From assembly GCA_001603075.1 (NCBI GenBank), contig LVBB01000080.1, forward strand, positions 1 to 38,165: a stretch of 38,165 nucleotides of DNA, in the 5' to 3' direction. This document shows, one piece after another, positions 32,062 to 38,165 of this stretch. The notes under the pieces were generated by a model. That model was not told where the DNA came from. It searched no databases and saw only the letters and a program-made list of their open reading frames with translations. How positions within the stretch are numbered: position 1 is the first letter of the stretch; each line of letters opens with the position of its first letter. The position numbers were made by a program, and so were the translations under genes. This stretch comes from Phycisphaerales bacterium Planc_01 (GTDB lineage: Bacteria; Planctomycetota; Phycisphaerae; Sedimentisphaerales; Anaerobacaceae).

Positions 32062-33246
32062 ATGCGATGTCCGACGTGCGGTAGCGAGAACATAGACGGA
32101 ACAACTGAGTGCGTTTCGTGCGGCCAACCGTGCCCCGTGTCCCAGTGCCCGCCGCCGACCGTGCAGATCAAACTCAGCGGTGCGGCTGTCGCTTCTGCCG
32201 TCCTGGCGGCGCTGGCCTGGCTTTGTTTCGTGCCGGCTGTGATTGCGGAGACGGATCGATACATTCTGAATCCCGACTCGGACTTCGTCAAATCCGCGGC
32301 CCTGGTGACCCTCTTTGGCACCCCCCTTGCGTTCATCCTGGGGATCGTCGGCCTGGTCGAAATCAGTGGAAGTGGTGGCCGTCGAACGGGACGCGGTTTT
32401 GCCGTGATCGGCACGGGCGCTCCGTTGGCAATGGTCCTCCTGATGACCTATGCGCCTGCTGTCCCGCTGAGGAGGAGTTCCGCCAGAAAAATGGTCTGCG
32501 GCGTGAATCTGGCGGGGATCGGCAAGGCGATGTGGATCTATGTCAACGATTACGATGACAAGCTGCCCGTTGCAGGGGGACGGGGCACGGTGTGGGGGCC
32601 GGGATTGGCCAGTTGGAGCGCCGGCCAGCGAGCCGATGCCTTCGGCCTCGATCCCAACGGCGCCGGCGGGCAGGCGACGATCAGTTCGAGCCTGTACCTG
32701 CTCGTTCGGTACATCGAGGTTCCCGCGAAGTCCTTCGTTTGCAGCAAGGACAGGGGGGGCAGGGAGTTCGATCCGACGAAGTACCGCATCGACGGCAAGA
32801 GACTGACGGACGTCTGGGACTTCGGCCCGAACCCAGCCAGGCACTGCAGCTATGCCTATCATCAACCCTATGGCCCCTATGCCCTGACGACGTACGCGGA
32901 ACCTGGCATGACTGTGGCCGCCGATCACAATCCGTGGATCGATGGGCCGAAGTGGAAGGCCGACGACTTCGCTGCATTCCGACCGGTTGTGGGGTCTGCC
33001 GCCGTCGGTGATGAGATGGGGCTCGGCAACGCCAAGGCGCACGGGCGAGACGGCCAGAACGTTCTGTTTCTCGATTCGCACGTGGAGTTCATGCGCCGAC
33101 CTTTCCGCGACATCGAGAACGACAACATCTACACCGCCTGGGACGGCGACGACAAGGCCCGCGGGCGGGCGCCGACGCCATACGACAGCCAGCCGGCCGA
33201 TCCACGCGATTCGCTGCTTCTCAACGATCCACCGCTGAAGCCGTAG
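32062..33246 (+). CDS. Zinc-ribbon, membrane-anchored protein with prepilin-like C-terminal domain
   Basis: From ATG 32062 (GGAG 7 bases upstream) the protein has 394 residues. It begins with a zinc ribbon, CPTCGSENIDGTTECVSCG (two CxxC pairs), then a DUF4190-like pair of membrane helices (ASAVLAALAWLCFVPAVI and TPLAFILGIVGLVEI) with a third near residue 115. The rest resembles the globular domain of planctomycete prepilin-like proteins: KMVCGVNLAGIGKAMWIYVNDYDDKLP, key Cys and Asn-Asp-Tyr; the CSKD block; and HGRDGQNVLFLDSHVEFM near the end. It lacks the FTLIELLVV prepilin signal, which its membrane module replaces. The function is unknown. Confidence 0.8.
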   Translation: MRCPTCGSENIDGTTECVSCGQPCPVSQCPPPTVQIKLSGAAVASAVLAALAWLCFVPAVIAETDRYILNPDSDFVKSAALVTLFGTPLAFILGIVGLVEISGSGGRRTGRGFAVIGTGAPLAMVLLMTYAPAVPLRRSSARKMVCGVNLAGIGKAMWIYVNDYDDKLPVAGGRGTVWGPGLASWSAGQRADAFGLDPNGAGGQATISSSLYLLVRYIEVPAKSFVCSKDRGGREFDPTKYRIDGKRLTDVWDFGPNPARHCSYAYHQPYGPYALTTYAEPGMTVAADHNPWIDGPKWKADDFAAFRPVVGSAAVGDEMGLGNAKAHGRDGQNVLFLDSHVEFMRRPFRDIENDNIYTAWDGDDKARGRAPTPYDSQPADPRDSLLLNDPPLKP

Positions 33247-33312
33247 GGTGTGCCCCGCACACCGACCCTGGCGCGCGGCGATGGATGGGATGGTGGGCGT
33301 GGCCCACCCTAC
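33243..33312. repeat. REP-like palindrome pair, copy 1
   Basis: The element runs from GTAGGGTG to CACCCTAC (outer inverted repeat). It contains two hairpins, GGTGTGCCCCGCACACC (33247-33263) and GGTGGGCGTGGCCCACC (33292-33308). This two-palindrome layout is that of a bacterial interspersed mosaic element. Confidence 0.8.
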
Positions 33313-33328
33313 GGAGGCGCGTGGAATG

Positions 33329-33398
33329 GTAGGGTGTGCCTCGCACACCGATCCTGACGCACGGCGATGGACGAAAAGGTGGGCGTGGCCCACCCTAC
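33329..33398. repeat. REP-like palindrome pair, copy 2
   Basis: This is a second copy with 86-base period relative to copy 1. Its hairpins are GGTGTGCCTCGCACACC (33333-33349) and GGTGGGCGTGGCCCACC (33378-33394). Copy 2 ends just before the transposase remnant. The stem differences between copies are few. Confidence 0.8.
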
Positions 33399-33414
33399 GG
33401 AATGGCGAGGGCTG

Positions 33415-33762
33415 ATGATGCCGAATTACCGTCGGCGATTCTTTCCGGGAGGCATGTTCTTCTTTACAGTGGTGACCGCGGAGCGTCGGCGTCTGTTCTG
33501 TGATGCCTGGGCCCGCCGATGCCTGCGCCGCGCGATGGCCTTGGTCCGGGCCGAGCGGCCGTTCGAGACGACCGCCATCGTCCTGCTGCCGGAGCACTTG
33601 CACTGCATCTGGCAGTTGCCCGAAGGCGACGCGGACTTCTCAACTCGCTGGTCGTGCCCGGCGAATGAAATGGTGGGCGTGGCCCACCGTACGGGGTCGG
33701 CCAGGAGGGGTGCGGGCATTTCTTCTTCCGGGGGGCTGAACATTTTTTTTCGTTGGGGGTAG
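33415..33762 (+). pseudogene. Truncated REP-associated tyrosine transposase (RAYT)
   Basis: Residues 1 to about 79 match the TnpA-REP/RAYT family: MPNYRRRFFPGGMFFFTVVT, a helix with Arg-rich RRCLRRAMALVRAERPFE, AIVLLPEHLHCIWQLPEGDADFSTRW. The metal-binding H-x-H (His61, His63 in EHLHCIW) is intact. After about base 33650 the sequence stops resembling the family, and the downstream region that should carry the catalytic tyrosine is missing. The frame instead runs through a REP palindrome (33672-33688) and into filler to 33762. Copies of the same palindrome lie directly upstream. The gene is therefore a remnant, probably cut by recombination between REP copies. Confidence 0.82.
33672..33688. 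repeat. Solo REP palindrome at the RAYT breakpoint
   Basis: GGTGGGCGTGGCCCACC is identical to the core palindromes at 33292 and 33378. It is followed by GTACGG (the other copies have CTACGG). Its position about 20 bases after the end of RAYT homology points to REP-mediated truncation. Confidence 0.8.
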
Positions 33763-33924
33763 AAAACGCGCCGTAGCATATTCCGCCGGTCGGGGGTTGT
33801 TGCTATTTTGATTGAAGGAATCACCTCCCGTTTGCCGAAGGGTGCCGGCAGAGTCTCGCGAATGCACCCAACCGTCCCAAACCTTCTGCATGAGGCAGAC
33901 GACCTGTAAAGGAACGAACAAACG
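33763..33924. other. Short spacer upstream of the methyltransferase/ATP-grasp gene
   Basis: No gene is seen. A possible but weak promoter is TTGGGG (33753-33758), 15 bases, TAGCAT (33774-33779). Confidence 0.35.
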
Positions 33925-35958
33925 ATGGACGCAAAACCTGGATCCGCGAATCCAAAACCGCCCGACAAGGGCAAAGCGACTTCCGGCGGGACCAAGTCCC
34001 TCGGGCCGGTCCCCAACCTCGAGGAGCACGTCAACAGCGAGTGGTGGCGGCAGATCTTCAACTCGACCTATCTCAAGACCGACGGCGACGTGGTGGACGA
34101 TCTTGGCGTGACCGCCAAGGAAGTGGACGCGTTCTGCGAGATCCTCAAGCTCCAGAAGGACCAGCGTCTGCTCGACGTCTGCTGCGGCCAGGGTCCGGAC
34201 GTGCTCGAACTGGCCCGTCGCGGCTTCGCCAACGTCGAGGGGCTTGACCGCTCGCACTATCTGATTCAGAGGGCCCGGACGCAGGCCAAGAAGGAAGGCC
34301 TGAATGTCCGGTTCAAGGAGGGTGATGCTCGCAAACTGCCTTACGCCACCGACACGTTCGACGTGGTGACGATCCTGGGCAACAGCTTCGGCTATTTCGA
34401 GACGATCGAAGACGACATGCGCGTGCTGAAAGAGGTGCGGCGCGTGCTCAAGCCGTGGGGCCGCCTGCTGATCGACGTCGCCGACGGCGAGTACCTGCGG
34501 CGCAAGTTCCAGCCCCGCAGTTGGGAATGGATCGACAAGCACTATTTCGTCTGCCGCGAGCGGTCGCTGTCGCTGGACAAGCAGCGTCTGATCTCGCGCG
34601 AAGTGGTCACCCACGTGGAGAAGGGCGTAGTGGCCGACCAGTTCTACGCCGAGCGGCTCTACAGCCGCAAGGGCATCCAGGAATTGCTGACGCGGGCGGG
34701 CTTCAGCGACGTGATCGTCCACGGGCAGATCTCCGGCGATTCCCAGCGCAACCAGGACCTGGGCATGATGGAGAAGCGCATCATGGTCACCGGGTCCGTG
34801 CGGAAGGAATGGACGCCCCGCAAGCGCAAGAAAGACTTCAAGAACGTCACCGTTCTGTTCGGCGACCCGGCCAAGCCGGACCCGCTCAAGCCGCTGTGCG
34901 TCTTCGACGACGACGATTTCTACACGATCGACCAGCTCAAGAACGCCCTGCGCGAGCTGGACGCCTATCGCTACACGTACCTGAGCAACCACGACACCCT
35001 GATCGACGACCTGCGAAAGCTGATCGGCAAGACGGATTTCATTTTCAATCTGTGCGACGAAGGGTACGGCAACGACCCGCGCAAAGAGCTGCACGTGCCG
35101 AGCCTGCTGGAGGTGCTGGGCATCCCGTACACCGGGGGCGGGCCGCAGTGCCTGGCGTTCTGCTACGACAAGTCGCTGGTTCGCGGCGTGGCCAAGGAGA
35201 TGCAGGTTCCGGTGCCCGAGGGCTTCTTCATCAAGCCCGAGGACAGCACGTTCGAGCTGTCGTTCGCCTTCCCGGTGATCTGCAAGCCGAACTTCGGCGA
35301 TTCCAGTTTCGGCATCACGCAGCGCAGCGTCAGCAACACCGTCGAGGAGCTGGTCAACGCGATCACGGAGATTCGCGAGAAGTTCGGCTATGAGAAGCCG
35401 ATTCTCGTCGAGGAGTTCCTGACGGGCAAGGACTTCACCGTGGGGATCATCGGCAATCCGCCGGAGTCGTATACGGTGCTGCCGATCATCGAGGAGGACT
35501 ACTCGATGCTGCCGCCCGAGCTGCCGCGACTGTGCGGCTACGAGGCCAAGTGGCAGCCGGACTCGCCGTACTGGCAGATCAAGTCGATCCCTGCCCAACT
35601 GCCCGAGGAGACCGAGAAGCTCGTCGTCGAGTGCTGCCTGAAGCTGTTCGAGCGGCTCGAATGCCGTGACTACTGCCGCTTCGACTGGCGGCTCGACGCC
35701 CAGGGCACACCGAAGCTGCTCGAAGTCAACCCCAATCCCGGCTGGTGCTGGGACGGACACATGGCCAAGATGTCCAAGATCGCCGGCATCTCCTACTCTG
35801 AGATGCTCGAAGCGATCCTCAAGGCCGCCGAGGACCGCCTCGGACTCCAGGCCGCCCGCGCCAAGACCGCCAACGGCACCCGCAACGGCCAGGCCAACGG
35901 CATCGTCGCCATCGACGCCGCCCGAACGGCCGTCGAAGCCGAGTGCCCCAAGACATAA
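33925..35958 (+). CDS. Fusion of SAM-dependent methyltransferase and D-Ala-D-Ala-ligase-like ATP-grasp domain
   Basis: The 677-residue protein joins two enzymes. Residues about 40-290 are a class I methyltransferase: motif I LLDVCCGQGPDVLELARRG (82-100), the acidic VEGLDRSHYLI, LPYATDTFDVVTILGNSFGYFE and LKPWGRLLIDVADGEYLR. Residues about 300-650 resemble D-Ala-D-Ala ligase: EVLGIPYTGGGPQCLAFCYDKSL, VICKPNFGDSSFGITQRS (ATP-binding Lys), ILVEEFLTGKDFTVGIIG, and the metal site RFDWRLDAQGTPKLLEVNPNPG. The Ddl N-terminal HGxxGEDG signature is replaced by LCDEGYGNDPRKE, so it is probably not the cell-wall Ddl. A disordered Lys/Pro N-terminus and an Ala/Asn-rich tail flank the domains. It may modify an amino acid or peptide and ligate it; substrates are unknown. 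Confidence 0.85.
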   Translation: MDAKPGSANPKPPDKGKATSGGTKSLGPVPNLEEHVNSEWWRQIFNSTYLKTDGDVVDDLGVTAKEVDAFCEILKLQKDQRLLDVCCGQGPDVLELARRGFANVEGLDRSHYLIQRARTQAKKEGLNVRFKEGDARKLPYATDTFDVVTILGNSFGYFETIEDDMRVLKEVRRVLKPWGRLLIDVADGEYLRRKFQPRSWEWIDKHYFVCRERSLSLDKQRLISREVVTHVEKGVVADQFYAERLYSRKGIQELLTRAGFSDVIVHGQISGDSQRNQDLGMMEKRIMVTGSVRKEWTPRKRKKDFKNVTVLFGDPAKPDPLKPLCVFDDDDFYTIDQLKNALRELDAYRYTYLSNHDTLIDDLRKLIGKTDFIFNLCDEGYGNDPRKELHVPSLLEVLGIPYTGGGPQCLAFCYDKSLVRGVAKEMQVPVPEGFFIKPEDSTFELSFAFPVICKPNFGDSSFGITQRSVSNTVEELVNAITEIREKFGYEKPILVEEFLTGKDFTVGIIGNPPESYTVLPIIEEDYSMLPPELPRLCGYEAKWQPDSPYWQIKSIPAQLPEETEKLVVECCLKLFERLECRDYCRFDWRLDAQGTPKLLEVNPNPGWCWDGHMAKMSKIAGISYSEMLEAILKAAEDRLGLQAARAKTANGTRNGQANGIVAIDAARTAVEAECPKT

Positions 35959-35973
35959 CCCGCCTGATGCATC

Positions 35974-36001
35974 GGAGAGGGGCGCCCCCGCGCCCCTCTC
36001 C
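35974..36001 (+). terminator. Strong hairpin after the fusion gene
   Basis: GGAGAGGGGCGC (35974-35985) and GCGCCCCTCTCC (35990-36001) form a perfect 12-bp stem with a CCCC loop, 16 bases after the stop. No T-run follows, so termination efficiency is uncertain. The next bases (36005-36025) are a CTCGTAT simple repeat. Confidence 0.6.
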
Positions 36002-36074
36002 GCGTCGCTCGTATCTCGTATCTCGTCAGACACCTCACGGTCCGTGGGCATTTGCGGATGGTGAACTGAGCTGT

Positions 36075-36107
36075 CAGGCGGTCCATCGCCTGCCATCCCC
36101 AAGCCCT
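36075..36107. repeat. Hairpin plus dispersed CCATCCCCAAGCCCTG unit
   Basis: CAGGCG-GTCCAT-CGCCTG (36075-36092) is a perfect hairpin that runs into CCATCCCCAAGCCCTG (36092-36107). The latter is identical to the complement of 9166-9181 and nearly identical to 28709-28723. It appears to be a dispersed REP-like unit. Confidence 0.6.
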
Positions 36108-36145
36108 GTGGACGGGATCTGGCGCGGAAACACGGGCGAAGAGCG

Positions 36146-36174
36146 TTGAATCGGGTCGGCTCCGGCGTTACAAT
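36146..36174 (+). promoter_or_regulatory. Promoter for the DUF2283/aldolase pair
   Basis: TTGAAT (36146-36151), 17 bases, TACAAT (36169-36174), with about 28 bases of leader before ATG 36208. Confidence 0.65.
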
Positions 36175-36207
36175 CCACAACGCGTTTCCCGACAGGAGAT
36201 TCAAGAA

Positions 36208-36426
36208 ATGAAGATGAGCTATTATCCGGAGACGGATTCGTTGTATATCGATCTGGTGGATCACTCGAGCACCGAGAGTCGAGAGGTCTCCGAAGGGGTC
36301 GTCCTTGATTACGATGCAGACGGCAATCTTGTGGGCATCGACATCGACAATGCCAGCAAGAAGCTCGATCTGAGCGAACTGACGTTGAGCAGGCTTCCCA
36401 CCGAAAGCCATACCCTCTCGCGGTAG
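36208..36426 (+). CDS. DUF2283 family protein
   Basis: This is a 72-residue all-beta small protein with the family pattern: MSYYPETDSLYIDLVD (Y-x-x-x-x-D-x-L-Y-I), SREVSEGVVLDYDADGNLVGIDIDNAS and a C-terminal LDLSEL segment. DUF2283 proteins are often found beside toxin-like or mobile genes, but no partner is visible here; the downstream gene is an aldolase 15 bases away. AGGAG lies 11-15 bases upstream of ATG 36208. The function is not established. Confidence 0.85.
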   Translation: MKMSYYPETDSLYIDLVDHSSTESREVSEGVVLDYDADGNLVGIDIDNASKKLDLSELTLSRLPTESHTLSR

Positions 36427-36441
36427 GATCGGCAGGGGACT

Positions 36442-37077
36442 ATGGTGACAGGGATTTCGCAGGATGTGATCGAGCGGTTCGTGGGGGCTTGTCGCGAGGC
36501 CCAGCGGCGCGGGCTTCTGCGGTGCAGCAGCGGGAACCTCTCGCAGCGCGTGGATGGCGGGCGGATGCTGGTGACGGCGACGCGAAGCTGGCTGGGCCGG
36601 CTGACTGCCGACGACGTGGCGCTGTGTCGGATCGACGACGGCGCGTGCCTCGACGGCCGGCCGCCGACGGTGGAGGTGAACCTGCACGCGGGCATCCTTC
36701 GCGCCCGGCCGGAGATCGACGTCGTGTTGCACTTTCAGTCGCCGCACGCCACGACGCTGGCCTGCTGCGAATCGCGCGGCGTCAACTTCTTCGTGATCCC
36801 GGAAATCCCATTCTACATCGGCCCGATCGGGCGCGTGCCGTATCTGACGCCCGGCTCGCAGGAACTGGCCGACGCCGTCGTCGCGGTCATGCAGGATCAC
36901 AACCTGGCGCTGATGGCCAATCACGGGCAAGTGACGGTCGCGCGTGACCTCGATCACGCGATCCAGAACGCCGAGTTCTTCGAACTGGCCTGCCAGATCA
37001 TTATCCACGGAGGCGAGAAGGTGATACCGCTGTCGGACGAAGCCGCCCGCAACCTGATGGCCCTCGGCGCCGTCTGA
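36442..37077 (+). CDS. Class II aldolase/adducin family protein with altered metal motif
   Basis: Family members (L-fuculose-1-phosphate aldolase, ribulose-5-phosphate epimerase, rhamnulose aldolase) use zinc held by three histidines and cleave sugar phosphates. The 211-residue protein has CSSGNLSQRV (phosphate loop), VTATRSWLGRLTADD, PTVEVNLHAGILRARPEI with Glu78 as the expected general acid/base, VLHFQSPHATTLAC, and LMANHGQVTVARDL with His161. The usual H-x-H pair reads His97-Phe-Gln99, so one canonical zinc ligand is replaced by Gln; His102 is nearby. The start ATG 36442 follows CAGGGG, and the gene is probably co-transcribed with DUF2283. Activity may differ from the family or use a changed site. 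Confidence 0.85.
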   Translation: MVTGISQDVIERFVGACREAQRRGLLRCSSGNLSQRVDGGRMLVTATRSWLGRLTADDVALCRIDDGACLDGRPPTVEVNLHAGILRARPEIDVVLHFQSPHATTLACCESRGVNFFVIPEIPFYIGPIGRVPYLTPGSQELADAVVAVMQDHNLALMANHGQVTVARDLDHAIQNAEFFELACQIIIHGGEKVIPLSDEAARNLMALGAV

Positions 37078-37102
37078 CCGAACGCAACGCCGCCTGTGAC
37101 AT

Positions 37103-38165
37103 TCAGCGCCCGGCGGTCGGGCGAGGACAGGCGTCGGCCAGTTCGAGGAGGCGCCTGACGAGGATCTCGCCGGTCCGCTCGCCGAGGCAGGTGCGGGTGA
37201 TGTAGTTGTAGCGGTCGAAGCTGTCGAAGTCCTCCTTTGTGAGGATGTAGCCGAAGGCGTCGTTGGTCAGGCCGAAGAGGAAGTTGTGCCGGCCGTGCAT
37301 CTTGCGTTTGAGATAGTAGCCGATATTGGGCATTGCCTCGCCCGGCATCGTCGCCATCTGGGCGTCGCCGAGGTTCACAACGTGGATCCGCGTGGCGATG
37401 TGCCCGTCGTCGTCCAGCGCAAAGCCCAGAGGCGAAAGCTGCACGACGGTCCGCAGCATGTCGTTCTCGACCGGCAGGCGCATCGTCGCGCTTTCGCAGA
37501 CCAGCGCCGGGTCCTCCTGGACCGCCGCGGCTGCCACGATGCGCAGCGCTTCATCGGCCAGCAGGTGGCCGATGCGAACGCACTCATCCCACGTCTGGAC
37601 GTCCTTGCCGTCGGGGCCGCGACAGTCGGCGGTGACCATGCCGCCGAGCGCCGAGTTCATGAAGATGCCCACACCGCCGCCCCGCGCCTCGATCCGCTCG
37701 TACAAAGGGCCGACGAAGTCGGGGCTGAGGATGCCCTGGTCGGCGCCGAGCACTTCGGGATGGCAGGCGTAGTTGACGAGCGTGGCGATCGGTTTGCGGT
37801 CGCGGTCCACGACCTGCAGGACGTGACATCGCGGGTCGTAGAGCCTCTCGGCGTAGTAGTTGTAGGCGATCTTGCCCTGGGCGTTTCCCGTCGCGATCTT
37901 CGCCGCCGCCGGGCGGAGGTCGGCTGCGGCGGCGTCGATTGCCTCGGCCAACGCCGCGCAGACGCTGTCGAGATACGCCAGGTCACACGAGGTCTTGCCT
38001 TCCCGGTCGGGAAAGCCGTAGCAGTCCGGGGCGCTGTGCGTGTGCGTGGCGCCGATCAGGATGTTGGCGGCCGGCACGCGCGCGACCTGCACGCGGACCT
38101 TCTCGCACAGCACGCCGGGGAAGCCGAGGAAGTCGGTGCTGCAAATGGCCATGCGGGTGCCGTCC
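37103..38165 (-). CDS. Neutral/alkaline ceramidase-like hydrolase, N-terminal part beyond the window
   Basis: This open frame runs off the right edge, so the 5' end is missing; about 353 codons are visible. The sequence matches the neutral/alkaline non-lysosomal ceramidase N-terminal-type domain common in planctomycetes. It has ILIGATHTHSAPDCYGFPD (H-x-H-S zinc/active segment), VNYACHPEVLGADQGILSPDFVG (C-H-P with zinc-ligand His), a GIFMNSALGGMVTADC block (family: nGaqGd), and GEAMPNIGYYLKRK plus FGLTNDAFGYILTKEDF near the end (E-P-x-x-x-G and N-D-x-x-G-Y motifs). The substrate is not deducible; many such proteins act on other amides. It is convergent with the aldolase gene (25-base gap). Confidence 0.85.
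   Translation of the reverse strand, partial: DGTRMAICSTDFLGFPGVLCEKVRVQVARVPAANILIGATHTHSAPDCYGFPDREGKTSCDLAYLDSVCAALAEAIDAAAADLRPAAAKIATGNAQGKIAYNYYAERLYDPRCHVLQVVDRDRKPIATLVNYACHPEVLGADQGILSPDFVGPLYERIEARGGGVGIFMNSALGGMVTADCRGPDGKDVQTWDECVRIGHLLADEALRIVAAAAVQEDPALVCESATMRLPVENDMLRTVVQLSPLGFALDDDGHIATRIHVVNLGDAQMATMPGEAMPNIGYYLKRKMHGRHNFLFGLTNDAFGYILTKEDFDSFDRYNYITRTCLGERTGEILVRRLLELADACPRPTAGR

Noticed and set aside
33243-33398. Possible CRISPR-like array
   Set aside because: Only two units, each internally palindromic with similar spacers; the REP-pair explanation fits better and there are no cas genes.
33640-37008. 1122-codon open frame on the minus strand opposite the fusion gene
   Set aside because: It is a shadow created by high GC at third positions. 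It overlaps three clear plus-strand genes with recognisable domains, and its own translation is low-complexity Arg/Val/Asp-rich.

Overview
The window looks like a chromosomal segment from a GC-rich member of the Planctomycetota, most likely class Phycisphaerae (Sedimentisphaerales-like). This is inferred from gene content, not from a marker-gene search. The pointers are: prepilin-like proteins with an FTLIELLVV N-terminus and DG/DSHVE-type C-terminus; a signal peptidase I with a large inserted domain; sulfate/glycan-scavenger style genes (GH78 rhamnosidase, ceramidase-like hydrolase); and a retained MraZ/RsmH/FtsI plus MreBCD/PBP2 set, which typical Planctomycetia lack.

Layout. 1-2155: a DarT/DarG toxin-antitoxin pair with a perfect inverted repeat just upstream. 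2214-3666: proA (minus) with its own promoter, then tRNA-Gly(TCC). 4128-9098: a division cluster, mraZ - small ORF - rsmH - double-LysM protein - FtsL-like protein - ftsI, from a promoter overlapping MraZ-type GTGGG boxes. 9287-15352: a convergent elongation cluster read leftwards from one good promoter, coiled-coil protein - 51-aa membrane protein - mreB - mreC - mreD - mrdA. The two clusters meet tail to tail over a 116-bp inverted-repeat structure. 15587-18534: a prepilin-like gene whose last 63 bp (including the stop) are repeated perfectly 1.9 kb away. Between the copies lies a less GC-rich cassette encoding a Clp-fold (SDH-type) serine protease and several small proteins. 18560-20845: PAP2 phosphatase, HNH nuclease, cold-shock protein and HU-like protein (all minus). 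21266-26566: signal peptidase I and an exported GH78 alpha-L-rhamnosidase. 26598-27027: dispersed repeats. 27028-27759: GyrI-like protein and tRNA-Leu(CAG). 27895-31984: polytopic membrane protein, then ffh - unknown - rpsP - trmD, with rimM and rplS missing from their usual places. 32062-33246: a zinc-ribbon/membrane/pilin-like protein. 33243-33762: paired REP-like palindromes and a truncated REP-associated transposase. 33925-35958: a methyltransferase fused to an ATP-grasp (Ddl-like) ligase. 36146-38165: a DUF2283 protein, a class II aldolase-like protein with an altered metal motif, and a ceramidase-like hydrolase running off the right edge.

Promoters of one recurring kind (TTGAYN or TTGNNN, 16-18 bp, TAnnAT-like) can be placed in front of most transcription units, which suggests an ordinary housekeeping sigma factor. 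The best candidates for something undescribed are the 63-bp-repeat-bounded protease cassette, the methyltransferase/ATP-grasp fusion, the unnamed small proteins embedded in the division and elongation operons, and the REP/RAYT remnant. All family names are assigned from motifs read by eye; no database search was possible.
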